Shown one piece after another: positions 42,378 to 50,647 of a stretch of 64,000 bases of DNA. The position numbers were made by a program, and so were the translations under genes. The notes below the pieces were generated by a model that was given only the letters and a program-made list of their open reading frames with translations, was not told the origin of the DNA and did no database searches. This DNA comes from Tenacibaculum todarodis (GTDB taxonomy: Bacteria > Bacteroidota > Bacteroidia > Flavobacteriales > Flavobacteriaceae): assembly GCF_001889045.1 (NCBI RefSeq), contig NZ_CP018155.1:2296001-2360000 (forward strand), given 5' to 3'. The stretch's first letter is position 1, and each line of letters opens with the position of its first letter.

Positions 42378-42403
42378 GTCATTCCTGCGTAGGCAGGAAT
42401 CTA
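42378..42403 (+). repeat. GTCAT...ATC palindromic repeat, type B copy 2
   Basis: GTCATTCCTGCGTAGGCAGG then AATCTA, a 26 nt copy identical to the one at 4897-4922 (opposite strand). It is followed 13 bp later by a type C element in the opposite orientation. Confidence 0.85.
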
Positions 42404-42416
42404 TTTATTAATGTAG

Positions 42417-42441
42417 AGATTGCTTCGTTCCTCGCAATGAC
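42417..42441 (-). repeat. GTCAT...ATC palindromic repeat, type C
   Basis: The minus strand reads GTCATTGCGAGGAACGAAGC then AATCT, with ATTGC/GCAAT arms. It faces the type B element, so the pair forms a mirrored composite with GTCAT heads at the outer ends. Confidence 0.82.
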
Positions 42442-42515
42442 AAATACTTTTTGTTTTTATTTAAAAATAAAAATCTTCAAATCAAAAAATTCGTGAATTC
42501 ATGGCAAATAAACCT

Positions 42516-42523
42516 TAGTTTTG
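42516..42523 (+). promoter_or_regulatory. TAnnTTTG promoter box for glpD
   Basis: TAGTTTTG lies 18 nt before the ATG at 42542. Confidence 0.65.
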
Positions 42524-42541
42524 TTGTCTAACAAATTGTCT

Positions 42542-44185
42542 ATGAATTTTTCGTACTTCAACAGAAAAGAAACACAACAAAATTTACAAAATACTGAATT
42601 CGACCTACTAATTATTGGTGGTGGAATTACAGGTGCAGGAATTGCTTTAGATGCAATTTCTCGCGGAATGAAAGTTGCTCTGATAGAAAAGAACGATTTT
42701 GCTTCTGGTACTTCAAGTAAATCAACAAAATTAATACATGGTGGTTTACGTTATTTAAAACAATTCGATTTTTGGTTGGTAAAAGAAGTAGGAACTGAAC
42801 GTGCAATTGTACACAAATTAGCGCCGCATTTAGTAGTTCCAGAAAAGATGATTTTACCTCTAATTGATGGTGGAACTTATGGTTCTTGGCTAACTTCAAT
42901 CGGTTTAAAAGTTTATGATATTTTGGCTTCTGTAGAAGGTGAAGACAAGCGTAAAATGCTAACTAAAAAGGAAAGTTTAGCAAAAGAACCGCTACTTCCT
43001 AAGAAAATATTAAACGGTGCAGGTTATTATGCAGAATACAGAACAGACGATGCGCGTTTAACAATTGAAGTCTTAAAAACTGCAGCAGAAAAAGGAGCGG
43101 TTTGTTTAAATTATGCGGAAGCTTCAGCCTTTTTATATGAAGATGATAAAGTAGTTGGAGCAACAATAAAAGATACTTTTTCTTCGGAAGAATTTACAAT
43201 AAAATCCAAATATGTGGTAAATGCTGCCGGACCTTGGGTTGATGAATTACGTCAAATAAACAACTCAAAAATTGGTAAGCGTTTGCATTTAACAAAAGGT
43301 GTTCATTTGGTGGTTCCTCATGAAAAATTACCTGTACAGCAATCGGTTTATTTTGATGTTCCAGACGGAAGAATGATGTTTGCAATTCCACGTGGTAGCG
43401 TTACCTATTTCGGAACTACAGACACTAATTTTCAGTTAGATAAAAACAATGTGGAAACTAATTTAGTAGATGCAACCTATTTAATTTCTGCCGTAAATAA
43501 TATGTTTCCTGATATAAATTTAACTTTAGAAGACATAGAATCTTCTTGGGCTGGTTTACGTCCGTTAATTCACGAAGAAGGAAAGTCGGCTTCAGAATTA
43601 TCTCGTAAGGATGAAATCTTTGTTTCAGACACAGAGTTGATTTCTATTGCTGGAGGAAAATTAACCGGTTACCGTAAAATGGCAGAACGTATTGTAGATT
43701 TAGTTGCTAAAAAATACCGTCGTCGTTATGATAAAAAGTTTAAAGGAGTAAAAACCGAAAATCTAATTTTATCTGGCGGAACTTTTAAAGATTCTAGCGA
43801 AGTACAAAGTTATACTGATGCAATATATAATAGAATTGCTGAAGTAGATTTTGATCAAAAAGATGCAGAATATTTAGTGTATAACTACGGGAAACAAACT
43901 GACGTTATCTTAAAGAAATTTGATGCTTTAACTGATGAAAATCAGCAAGAAAAAATGATAAAAGCAGAAGTTTGGTTTACCATTGAAAATGAAATGGTTT
44001 GTACACCAACCGATTTTTTTATGCGTAGAACTGGGCGTTTATTTTTTGATATAAACAGCGTTTATAAATATCAAGATTTAGTATTACAAGAGTTTATAAA
44101 TTATTTTGATTGGGATGCAAATAGTGCTAAAAAACATCAAAAAGAATTAAAAGAAAAAATAAATTTAGCTTGTAATTTCAATTAA
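42542..44185 (+). CDS. glpD: glycerol-3-phosphate dehydrogenase/oxidase
   Basis: A 547-residue membrane-associated FAD enzyme from the ATG at 42542. The FAD motif is DLLIIGGGITGAGIALDAIS, followed by KNDFASGTSSKSTKLIHGGLRY (typical GlpD), NAAGPWVD, and GGKLTGYRKMAERI; the C-terminal DAO_C domain ends WDANSAKKHQKEL. It oxidises glycerol-3-phosphate to dihydroxyacetone phosphate and feeds quinones. No glpF or glpK is adjacent. The start at 42521 would overlap the promoter box. Confidence 0.95.
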   Translation: MNFSYFNRKETQQNLQNTEFDLLIIGGGITGAGIALDAISRGMKVALIEKNDFASGTSSKSTKLIHGGLRYLKQFDFWLVKEVGTERAIVHKLAPHLVVPEKMILPLIDGGTYGSWLTSIGLKVYDILASVEGEDKRKMLTKKESLAKEPLLPKKILNGAGYYAEYRTDDARLTIEVLKTAAEKGAVCLNYAEASAFLYEDDKVVGATIKDTFSSEEFTIKSKYVVNAAGPWVDELRQINNSKIGKRLHLTKGVHLVVPHEKLPVQQSVYFDVPDGRMMFAIPRGSVTYFGTTDTNFQLDKNNVETNLVDATYLISAVNNMFPDINLTLEDIESSWAGLRPLIHEEGKSASELSRKDEIFVSDTELISIAGGKLTGYRKMAERIVDLVAKKYRRRYDKKFKGVKTENLILSGGTFKDSSEVQSYTDAIYNRIAEVDFDQKDAEYLVYNYGKQTDVILKKFDALTDENQQEKMIKAEVWFTIENEMVCTPTDFFMRRTGRLFFDINSVYKYQDLVLQEFINYFDWDANSAKKHQKELKEKINLACNFN

Positions 44186-44194
44186 AAAAAATAG

Positions 44195-44202
44195 TATATT
44201 TG
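44195..44202 (+). promoter_or_regulatory. TAnnTTTG promoter box
   Basis: TATATTTG lies 125 nt before the ATG at 44328, so the leader of that gene would be long. Confidence 0.5.
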
Positions 44203-44327
44203 ATATAGACATTATTAATTTTTTAAGGCTTATGAATCTATAATTTTTCTTACTTCGGCTAAAGCAACTTCTTTTTAGAAAAGAACGTGGCTTATTTAAA
44301 AAACAATTTAAACTTAAATTAATTATA

Positions 44328-44660
44328 ATGAAAACAATATATACCTCAGCACTTTGTGTGCTGTTTATTGTCGTATCTCTTTCTTTTACATCAATTCAAA
44401 AAGAAAACAAAACTATTGCAACTTTTACTGGAGTTACTGAATCTGATTTTTATTCTTTTAAGGATGAAAAAAATATCGAAATTCTATTTTATGATATATA
44501 TGAAGATGTACAAATAGATCTTTTTGATGATGAAAACAAGGGTAAAAAATTTACCATTACTTGGTTAGAAAAACAAATAGATGAATATGATGACGATGGT
44601 GAAGAAACAGGTGATAAAATAACTGTAAAATCTATCACTTCTTTAGAAGTACAATCTTAA
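44328..44660 (+). CDS. small secreted acidic protein, unknown
   Basis: A 110-residue protein with a signal peptide (MKTIYTSALCVLFIVVSLSF then TS). The mature part is acidic (DVQIDLFDDENKGKKF, QIDEYDDDGEETGDK) with beta-like stretches. No family recognised. It is monocistronic, with its own promoter box and terminator, and stays close to no gene of related function. The real start is likely the ATG at 44328. Confidence 0.6.
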   Translation: MKTIYTSALCVLFIVVSLSFTSIQKENKTIATFTGVTESDFYSFKDEKNIEILFYDIYEDVQIDLFDDENKGKKFTITWLEKQIDEYDDDGEETGDKITVKSITSLEVQS

Positions 44661-44680
44661 TTAAAGATTGCATAAAATTA

Positions 44681-44712
44681 AAAACAGCAAGATAATTCTT
44701 GCTGTTTTTTTT
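44681..44712. terminator. terminator between convergent genes
   Basis: The stem AAAACAGCAAGA/TCTTGCTGTTTT with loop ATAA-type (TAAT) and T-run; serves both the small secreted protein gene and the convergent MFS gene. Confidence 0.85.
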
Positions 44713-44721
44713 ATAAAAAAA

Positions 44722-45981
44722 TTACTCTTTTTCGTTTGCTTCTATATCTTCTGTTAAATCTAAATCTCTTAAGGTTGGATTTAAAGCACCTGTGGCAACA
44801 ACGGTAATTAAGGTCATAGTTCCACCAAAAACAACTGCAACAACTGGTCCTAGTATTTTTGCTGCTAAACCACTTTCAAAAGCACCAAGCTCGTTAGAAG
44901 AACCTACAAACATAGAATTAACCGAAGATACTCTACCACGCATTTCATCTGGTGTTTTTAATTGTAAAATAGTTTGTCTAATAACCATAGAAATTCCATC
45001 TGCAGCTCCACTAATAAATAACGCTAAAATACTTACCCAAAAAATAGAAGATAAGCCAAAGGCAATAATACTAAGACCAAAAATAAATACAGAAATCAAC
45101 ATTTTTTTTCCTGTATTTTTATCAATTGGAATGTAGGTTGTAATAAACATGGTAACAATGCTTCCTATTGAAATTGAAGCGTTTAAAATACCAAAACCTT
45201 CTGGCCCAACTTTTAAAACGTCTTGTGCAAAAACCGATAAAATTGCCACAGTTCCTCCAAATAAAACGGCAATCATATCTAAGGTTAAAACACCTAAAAT
45301 AGCTTTATTTTTAAAAACAAATTTTACTCCTGCCGATAAACTTTGCATCATCGGTTCGCCAATTTTTTTATTTAAAATTGGTTTTTTCTTGATTAAAAAA
45401 GTAAATAGTAAAGACAAAATAACAAGTATAAAAACTAAACATAAAGTTTTGTCAACACCAATCCAACTTATAAAAAATCCACCAAAAAGTGCTCCAGAAA
45501 CAGAAGCTGTTTTCCAGGTACTTGTACTCCAAGTTGCTGCATTATGATATATTTTTTTAGGCACTAATAAAGCAACTAAAGAGAAAATTGTTGGCCCAAA
45601 GAACGAACGTAAAAATCCTCCAAAAAATACCAAAGCGTAAATAGAATATAAAACCGAATTTGTAGACCAACTGCTAGTTATACGCTCTGTAGTTAAGAAA
45701 AATAATCCTAAACTAATTAATGAAAAAGCTGCAGTACAAATGGCTAAAAGGTTCCTTTTTTCTCGTTGATCTACAATATGCCCAGCAAATAAAGCCATGG
45801 AAAATGCTGGAATAATTTCCATTAAACCAATAATACCTAAAGAAAGTGGATCTTTAGTAATTGAATATACTTGCCATTCTATTACAATAAATTGCATAGA
45901 CCAACCAAATACCAATAGAAACCTAACGAATAAAAAAATGTTAAACTCTTTTATTCTAAGAGCAGCATACGGATCTTTCAT
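44722..45981 (-). CDS. MFS transporter (enterobactin exporter-like)
   Basis: A 419-residue major facilitator with about 11-12 hydrophobic helices, including FNIFLFVRFLLVFGWSMQFI at the start and PAFSMALFAGHIVDQREKRN, the loop between helices 2 and 3 characteristic of MFS. The motif TPDEMRGRVSSVNSMFVGSS near the C-terminal half is typical of the MFS_3 / EntS-like group of exporters. The substrate is unknown; siderophore or drug export is a family inference. The gene precedes the ACT-domain gene upstream by 6 bp. Confidence 0.88.
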   Translation of the reverse strand: MKDPYAALRIKEFNIFLFVRFLLVFGWSMQFIVIEWQVYSITKDPLSLGIIGLMEIIPAFSMALFAGHIVDQREKRNLLAICTAAFSLISLGLFFLTTERITSSWSTNSVLYSIYALVFFGGFLRSFFGPTIFSLVALLVPKKIYHNAATWSTSTWKTASVSGALFGGFFISWIGVDKTLCLVFILVILSLLFTFLIKKKPILNKKIGEPMMQSLSAGVKFVFKNKAILGVLTLDMIAVLFGGTVAILSVFAQDVLKVGPEGFGILNASISIGSIVTMFITTYIPIDKNTGKKMLISVFIFGLSIIAFGLSSIFWVSILALFISGAADGISMVIRQTILQLKTPDEMRGRVSSVNSMFVGSSNELGAFESGLAAKILGPVVAVVFGGTMTLITVVATGALNPTLRDLDLTEDIEANEKE

Positions 45982-45987
45982 TCGAGC

Positions 45988-46644
45988 TTATTTTTTTAAA
46001 TCCATTAGTATAGAAAAAGTATTACTTATTTCATCTTCCTTAACAACTATTGTCATTTCGTTTGTTGTAGAAATAACTTCTTGCACAGCAATATTAGCCC
46101 ACGCAAGTTGTTTTAAAATAAAATAGTAAATACCTGATTGTTCTAAGTTTCCTTTCGGTAATTTTATGGTAATTGATGCCAAATCTAAAACCGTACTTGT
46201 TAATGTTTCATTTTTAAAAAAATCTTCAACAAAAGGTTTTAAACTTGTACTTGTAACAATATTGGTTTCAAAAATACCTTGAGAAATCGTTAAAAAAGTA
46301 TCTGTTTGTGCTGCTGATTTGGTTAAAATCTTCGCAATTTCTTTTAATAAAGTTGGTGTGTTTTTAAAGGTGAAATCACATAATTCTGATCTAACAATAA
46401 AATCACCTAGATTAACGGCTAGCTTTTTTATGTTCTTTCTAATCCTTAAATCGGTTGCAGGAGAAAGCCTATTTATTGCCATCATTACAGCCCCAACCTT
46501 AACTTCTTTACGTAAAATTTTAGTTACTTCAGGTAAAATTACTCTTGCTAAAGAAGATACATTTATTAATTTCTCATTAAGCGCTTCTTCAATAAAAGGC
46601 GTTTTTCTTATAGTTGCTTCAACAGCTTCTTGTATGGTTTTCAT
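45988..46644 (-). CDS. ACT-domain protein of unknown function
   Basis: A protein of 218 residues from the ATG at 46644 (MKTIQEAVEATIRKTPFIEE). The N-terminal half is helical (LINVSSLARVILPEVTKILR; VGAVMMAINRLSP); the C-terminal half has an ACT-like pair (LASITIKLPKGNLEQSGIYY; LAWANIAVQEVISTTNEMTI), as in the regulatory part of aspartokinase. No kinase catalytic part is present, so I do not call it aspartate kinase. It probably senses a small molecule. It is 6 bp before the MFS gene and probably co-transcribed. Confidence 0.75.
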   Translation of the reverse strand: MKTIQEAVEATIRKTPFIEEALNEKLINVSSLARVILPEVTKILRKEVKVGAVMMAINRLSPATDLRIRKNIKKLAVNLGDFIVRSELCDFTFKNTPTLLKEIAKILTKSAAQTDTFLTISQGIFETNIVTSTSLKPFVEDFFKNETLTSTVLDLASITIKLPKGNLEQSGIYYFILKQLAWANIAVQEVISTTNEMTIVVKEDEISNTFSILMDLKK

Positions 46645-46705
46645 TCTGTAATTTAAAAATAAAACAATTTGTTCAAAATTAAACATTTGCTTTTACTTGA
46701 ATTGA

Positions 46706-46713
46706 TATATTTG
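46706..46713 (+). promoter_or_regulatory. TAnnTTTG promoter box for dut
   Basis: TATATTTG lies 14 nt before the ATG at 46728 and argues against the upstream GTG at 46713 as the start. Confidence 0.65.
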
Positions 46714-46727
46714 TGAAAACTTTTAAA

Positions 46728-47159
46728 ATGAACGTACAAATTATAAATAAGTCTAAACACGCAACTCCAAACTACGAAACTGAAGGAGCCGCAGGAATGG
46801 ATTTACGAGCAAATATTGAACAAGCAATAACATTAAAACCTTTAGAAAGAGCCATTATTAAAACAGGTTTATTTATAGCTTTACCTATTGGATTTGAAGC
46901 ACAAGTTAGACCAAGAAGTGGTTTGGCTGCTAAAAAAGGAATTACGGTTTTAAATTCTCCAGGAACTGTTGATGCTGATTATCGTGGTGAAATTGGTGTA
47001 ATTTTAGTTAATTTGTCCAATGAAAACTTTATTATTAACGATGGAGAAAGAATTGCGCAATTAATTATTGCAAAACACGAACGTGTAAACTGGCAAGAGG
47101 TTACCGTTTTAAGTGAAACTGAACGTGGCGCTGGCGGATTTGGAAGTACTGGAGTTTAA
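46728..47159 (+). CDS. dut: dUTP diphosphatase
   Basis: A 143-residue trimeric dUTPase that hydrolyses dUTP to dUMP and pyrophosphate, keeping uracil out of DNA. All five motifs are visible: [27 protein letters not shown](G), [15 protein letters not shown], the [11 protein letters not shown] and the flexible C-terminal [10 protein letters not shown]. Length is normal. Cytosolic. Confidence 0.96.
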   Translation: MNVQIINKSKHATPNYETEGAAGMDLRANIEQAITLKPLERAIIKTGLFIALPIGFEAQVRPRSGLAAKKGITVLNSPGTVDADYRGEIGVILVNLSNENFIINDGERIAQLIIAKHERVNWQEVTVLSETERGAGGFGSTGV

Positions 47160-47169
47160 ATTTTAAGAG

Positions 47170-47481
47170 ATGTTTAATAAATTATTTAAGTTTTTAAAGG
47201 TGGTAAAATTACCTGAAGATAAGCTTAAGAAAATTGAATATTATGAAGAAAAATATCCTTACAATCAGTTAGATTTTGAATTCTTAAAAACTTATAATTT
47301 ATCAACAGGAGACATTAAAGTTTTGAAGTGTTTTGTTAAAAATAAATCCATTAGAAAAACTGCTGAAGAATTAATTAGAAATTATACAGCTGTAAAAAAT
47401 CATTTAAAAAATAGTTGTAGAAAAGTTGAGGTTAAAGGTTTTAAAGACTTGATTCTTTTCGTTTATAAAAATCAGAAATAG
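47170..47481 (+). CDS. small helix-turn-helix-like protein
   Basis: A 103-residue protein with a basic N-terminus (MFNKLFKFLKVVKLPEDKLK). The C-terminal part (KSIRKTAEELIRNYTAVKNH then LKNSCRKVEVKGFKDLILFV) resembles the LuxR-type helix-turn-helix, but without a known partner domain. It starts 11 bp after dut, so co-transcription is likely. Function unknown. Confidence 0.6.
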   Translation: MFNKLFKFLKVVKLPEDKLKKIEYYEEKYPYNQLDFEFLKTYNLSTGDIKVLKCFVKNKSIRKTAEELIRNYTAVKNHLKNSCRKVEVKGFKDLILFVYKNQK

Positions 47482-47485
47482 ATTA

Positions 47486-48028
47486 TTAAGATTTAAGTAC
47501 TTTATAAACTTGGCTCATTTTTCTATATTTATCAAACATAAAGTCAAAATCTAATAATGTATGTGAATGATATTTATAACCTAATTTGTTGTAAAATTGA
47601 AAAGCCTGTGGTTGTTCATCCATTGCGTCTAACCAAATAATTGTATAGCCTTTTTCAAGCGATTTTTGGTCTAACCAAGAAAGCAATGTTTTGCCAATAC
47701 CGTTTCCTTGTGTTTTTGGGTGAAGGTAAATTCGGTGGAGTTTTACTTGTTTTTCTTCGGATAAATCAGCTAATTTTTCATCCCAAATAATTCTAAAATT
47801 ACCTATAATTTCACCTTTAAACAACACAAAATAGTATTCAGTTTTTTCTTGAGAAAGCTCTTTTAAAATATTTTCTTTTGAATATTGCGTATTTACATAC
47901 CAAGCGCCATTATCTGTCCAAAAATGAGCATACGCAAGCGGATATACTTCTTTCATCAACCTAAAAAGCCTTTCAGAGTCTGAACTGAAAATAGGTTGTA
48001 ATTGTATGCTTTCTGTTACTTTTATCAT
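47486..48028 (-). CDS. GNAT family N-acetyltransferase
   Basis: A 180-residue acetyltransferase. The acetyl-CoA site is in LHRIYLHPKTQGNGIGKTLL; the C-terminal FYNKLGYKYHSHTLLDF has the usual aromatic signature. The N-terminus reads MIKVTESIQLQPIFSSDSER. The substrate is unknown. It is separated from recA by a terminator hairpin and is probably monocistronic. Confidence 0.9.
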   Translation of the reverse strand: MIKVTESIQLQPIFSSDSERLFRLMKEVYPLAYAHFWTDNGAWYVNTQYSKENILKELSQEKTEYYFVLFKGEIIGNFRIIWDEKLADLSEEKQVKLHRIYLHPKTQGNGIGKTLLSWLDQKSLEKGYTIIWLDAMDEQPQAFQFYNKLGYKYHSHTLLDFDFMFDKYRKMSQVYKVLKS

Positions 48029-48037
48029 TTCAAAATA

Positions 48038-48078
48038 TAAAAAAACTGCTACAGATTGATTACTTCCGCAGCAGTTTT
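48038..48078 (-). terminator. rho-independent terminator of recA
   Basis: A stem AAAACTGCT/AGCAGTTTT with a 19 nt loop region; on the minus strand it is followed by a U-run. It ends the recA transcript before the acetyltransferase gene. Confidence 0.7.
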
Positions 48079-48104
48079 ATAATTATAAAAACTTCTAATT
48101 AAAC

Positions 48105-49115
48105 TTATTCTTGATTTTCAATAGCATCTTTTATTTTTCCTTCTAATTCTTCCATTAAATCTGGATTGTCTTTTATTAAGCCTTTAACAGCATCTCTACC
48201 TTGCCCTAATTTTGTTTCTCCGTAACTAAACCAAGATCCGCTTTTCTTAACAATACCTAATTCTACACCAATATCTAAAATTTCTCCAACTTTAGAGATT
48301 CCTTCACCATACATAATATCAAATTCTGCAATTTGAAAAGGTGGTGCAACTTTATTTTTAACAACTTTAACTTTAGTCATATTTCCTATAACTTTATCGC
48401 CATCTTTAAGTTGTGTTCTTCTTCTAATATCTAAACGAACAGATGCATAAAACTTTAATGCGTTACCACCCGTTGTAGTTTCTGGATTACCGAACATTAC
48501 ACCTATTTTTTCACGTAATTGGTTAATAAAAATAACCGTACAGTTAGTTTTAGAAATTGTACCTGTTAATTTACGTAATGCTTGCGACATTAAACGAGCA
48601 TGAAGACCCATTTTAGAATCTCCCATTTCTCCTTCAATCTCAGATTTTGGAGTTAATGCTGCAACGGAATCAATTACAACAATATCAATTGCACCTGAAC
48701 GAATTAAATTGTCTGCAATTTCTAATGCTTGCTCTCCATGATCTGGTTGAGAAATAATTAAATTGTCTATATCTACACCTAAATTAGCTGCATAAAACTT
48801 ATCAAATGCATGTTCTGCATCAATAAATGCTGCAATTCCACCAGCTTTCTGAGCTTCTGCAATTGCGTGTAATGTTAATGTTGTTTTACCAGAAGATTCT
48901 GGTCCGTAAATTTCAATAACTCTTCCTCTTGGATAACCACCAACGCCTAAAGCTAAGTCTAACCCTAAAGAACCTGAAGAAATTGCATCTACTTCTTGTG
49001 TAACTACATCTCCTAATTTCATTACAGAACCTTTTCCGTAAGTCTTGTCTAATTTATCTAAAGTAAGCTGTAATGCTTTAAGTTTTGCTGCTTTTTCTTT
49101 ATCTGCTGCTGCCAT
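48105..49115 (-). CDS. recA: recombinase RecA
   Basis: A 336-residue recombinase from the ATG at 49115 ([20 protein letters not shown]), the usual N-terminus; an upstream start at 49154 would add 13 non-conserved residues. Walker A is [20 protein letters not shown], Walker B is [20 protein letters not shown], and [12 protein letters not shown] is the classic C-terminal-core motif. It forms filaments on single-stranded DNA, catalyses strand exchange and induces LexA self-cleavage. No LexA-type operator was found in front of the gene. Cytosolic. Confidence 0.97.
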   Translation of the reverse strand: MAAADKEKAAKLKALQLTLDKLDKTYGKGSVMKLGDVVTQEVDAISSGSLGLDLALGVGGYPRGRVIEIYGPESSGKTTLTLHAIAEAQKAGGIAAFIDAEHAFDKFYAANLGVDIDNLIISQPDHGEQALEIADNLIRSGAIDIVVIDSVAALTPKSEIEGEMGDSKMGLHARLMSQALRKLTGTISKTNCTVIFINQLREKIGVMFGNPETTTGGNALKFYASVRLDIRRRTQLKDGDKVIGNMTKVKVVKNKVAPPFQIAEFDIMYGEGISKVGEILDIGVELGIVKKSGSWFSYGETKLGQGRDAVKGLIKDNPDLMEELEGKIKDAIENQE

Positions 49116-49228
49116 AAATCTTGCTCTAATTTTTATTTTTAAAAAGTGAGACAATTTACAAAATAATAAATCTATTTTCCTAAAAAATAAGTGTCATTTT
49201 TGTAGTATTGTTAACATCAAAAAAATCA

Positions 49229-49795
49229 ATGCAAAAACACCGTCATTTTATAATTCATAAACCTTGGGGAATGATTTCTCAATTTGTAAATCCCGCAAAG
49301 CGGAAGAAAAAATTATTAGGTGAATTATACGATTTTCCTGAAGGAACAATGGCAATTGGACGTTTAGATGTTCCGTCTGAAGGCTTACTTTTATTAACAA
49401 CTGATGGAAAAGTTTCTGCTGAAATTAGATCTCAAAAATACGAGAAAGAATACTACGTACAAGTAGATGGAATTATCACGCAAACTGCAATAGAACAATT
49501 GAGAAATGGCGTAGAAATTGGTTTTAACGGAAAAAAATACACTACAAAACCTAGTAAAGCTTTTTTAATTGAAGATCCTAAATTTCCACTGAGAAGTCAA
49601 AAAATTAGAGACGAACGCCATGGACCAACAAGTTGGATTTCAATAATTATTAGAGAAGGAAAGTTTAGACAAGTGCGTAAAATGACCGCAGCTGTTGGAT
49701 TTCCTACTTTACGTTTAATTAGAGTTAGAATTGGTGATATACAATTAAATGATTTAGAAGTTTCTGGTGTTATTGAAGTTGATAATTTAACTTGA
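49229..49795 (+). CDS. rluE: rRNA pseudouridine synthase (RsuA/RluE family)
   Basis: A 188-residue enzyme from the ATG at 49229 (MQKHRHFIIHKPWGMISQFV). The catalytic aspartate lies in MAIGRLDVPSEGLLLLTTDG, followed by KEYYVQVDGIITQTAIEQL and the C-terminal EGKFRQVRKMTAAVGFPTLRL motif. The lack of an N-terminal S4 domain and the short length fit RluE, which modifies 23S rRNA; the exact target position is a family inference. The upstream ATG at 49208 is less likely. Confidence 0.88.
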   Translation: MQKHRHFIIHKPWGMISQFVNPAKRKKKLLGELYDFPEGTMAIGRLDVPSEGLLLLTTDGKVSAEIRSQKYEKEYYVQVDGIITQTAIEQLRNGVEIGFNGKKYTTKPSKAFLIEDPKFPLRSQKIRDERHGPTSWISIIIREGKFRQVRKMTAAVGFPTLRLIRVRIGDIQLNDLEVSGVIEVDNLT

Positions 49796-49827
49796 TATTT
49801 ATCATATAAAGTAGCAAAACTTGTACT

Positions 49828-49835
49828 TAGTTTTG
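49828..49835 (+). promoter_or_regulatory. TAnnTTTG promoter box for the 36-residue protein
   Basis: TAGTTTTG ends 4 nt before the ATG at 49840, which predicts a leaderless mRNA. Confidence 0.6.
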
Positions 49836-49839
49836 TTGT

Positions 49840-49950
49840 ATGAATAATTCTAACACAACTTTATATATAGTAGCTGGAGTAGTAATTCTACACTTTGTAG
49901 TTGGTTTTGGTTACCTAATTTATAAGATGACTAAAAAAGAAGATAAGTAG
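49840..49950 (+). CDS. 36-residue membrane protein
   Basis: A very short gene that reads MNNSNTTLYIVAGVVILHFV then VGFGYLIYKMTKKEDK and stop. It has one transmembrane helix with a short luminal N-terminus and a positively charged tail (positive-inside rule: tail in cytoplasm). A promoter box sits directly upstream. Small single-helix proteins of this kind often modify larger membrane complexes; no partner is visible. Function unknown. Confidence 0.65.
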   Translation: MNNSNTTLYIVAGVVILHFVVGFGYLIYKMTKKEDK

Positions 49951-50039
49951 TTCCTACTTAATTAATAAAGCATTAAAGCAATCTAAATTATTAATGTTTC
50001 TTGTTTACATATCTAAATAAACTAAACATATAATTAACC

Positions 50040-50047
50040 TACCTTTG
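50040..50047 (+). promoter_or_regulatory. TAnnTTTG promoter box for the sigma factor gene
   Basis: TACCTTTG lies 31 nt before the ATG at 50079. Confidence 0.6.
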
Positions 50048-50078
50048 TTACTACGTTTTTTTTTAAAAAACCTTTTTT

Positions 50079-50588
50079 ATGGCTAATAAGTCTCTTTGTA
50101 ATGAAGTTTATTTTAATGAGTTTTATACTTCTCATATTCAGGATGCTAGTAACTTTGCATACTATAAATCTGGAGATAAAAATACTTCGTTAGATTTAGC
50201 ACAAGAAGCATTTATAAAAATTTGGGAAAACTGCACTAAAGTAGATTTTTCTAAAGCTAAAGCCTATTTATTTACTGTTGTCAATAACCTTTTTCTTAAC
50301 AAAGTTAAACATGATAAAGTAGTTTTTGAATACGCAAAAGCTAGTCCTTATTTAGATGTTAATAACCAAAATCCTGAATATTTATTAGAAGAAGAAGAGT
50401 TTAAAAGTAAACTTCAAAATGCAATTTCAGAATTAACTGAAGGAGAAAGAGAAGTTTTTTTAATGAATAGAATTGATGGAAAAAAATACAGAGAAATAGC
50501 AGAATTCTTAGAAATTTCTCAAAAAGCTGTTGAAAAAAGAATGTCATCAGCATTAAAAAAATTGAGATCAAAAATTGAAGGAATTTAG
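50079..50588 (+). CDS. ECF RNA polymerase sigma factor (FecI-like)
   Basis: A 169-residue sigma factor of the extracytoplasmic function group. Region 2 is DLAQEAFIKIWENCTKVDFS with KAKAYLFTVVNNLFLNKVKH; region 4 is LTEGEREVFLMNRIDGKKYR then EIAEFLEISQKAVEKRMSSA. It is followed at 59 bp by a FecR anti-sigma gene and then a TonB-dependent receptor, the Bacteroidota cell-surface signalling layout. It should direct transcription of the receptor gene when the receptor binds its ligand. Confidence 0.93.
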   Translation: MANKSLCNEVYFNEFYTSHIQDASNFAYYKSGDKNTSLDLAQEAFIKIWENCTKVDFSKAKAYLFTVVNNLFLNKVKHDKVVFEYAKASPYLDVNNQNPEYLLEEEEFKSKLQNAISELTEGEREVFLMNRIDGKKYREIAEFLEISQKAVEKRMSSALKKLRSKIEGI

Positions 50589-50647
50589 TATTCTTTTAAA
50601 GTAGGGTAAAACACATTATAGTTGTTATATATATAGAAGTACCAAAA

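Noticed and set aside
45988..46644. Aspartate kinase
   Set aside because: Only ACT-like regulatory segments are present; the catalytic amino acid kinase domain is missing.
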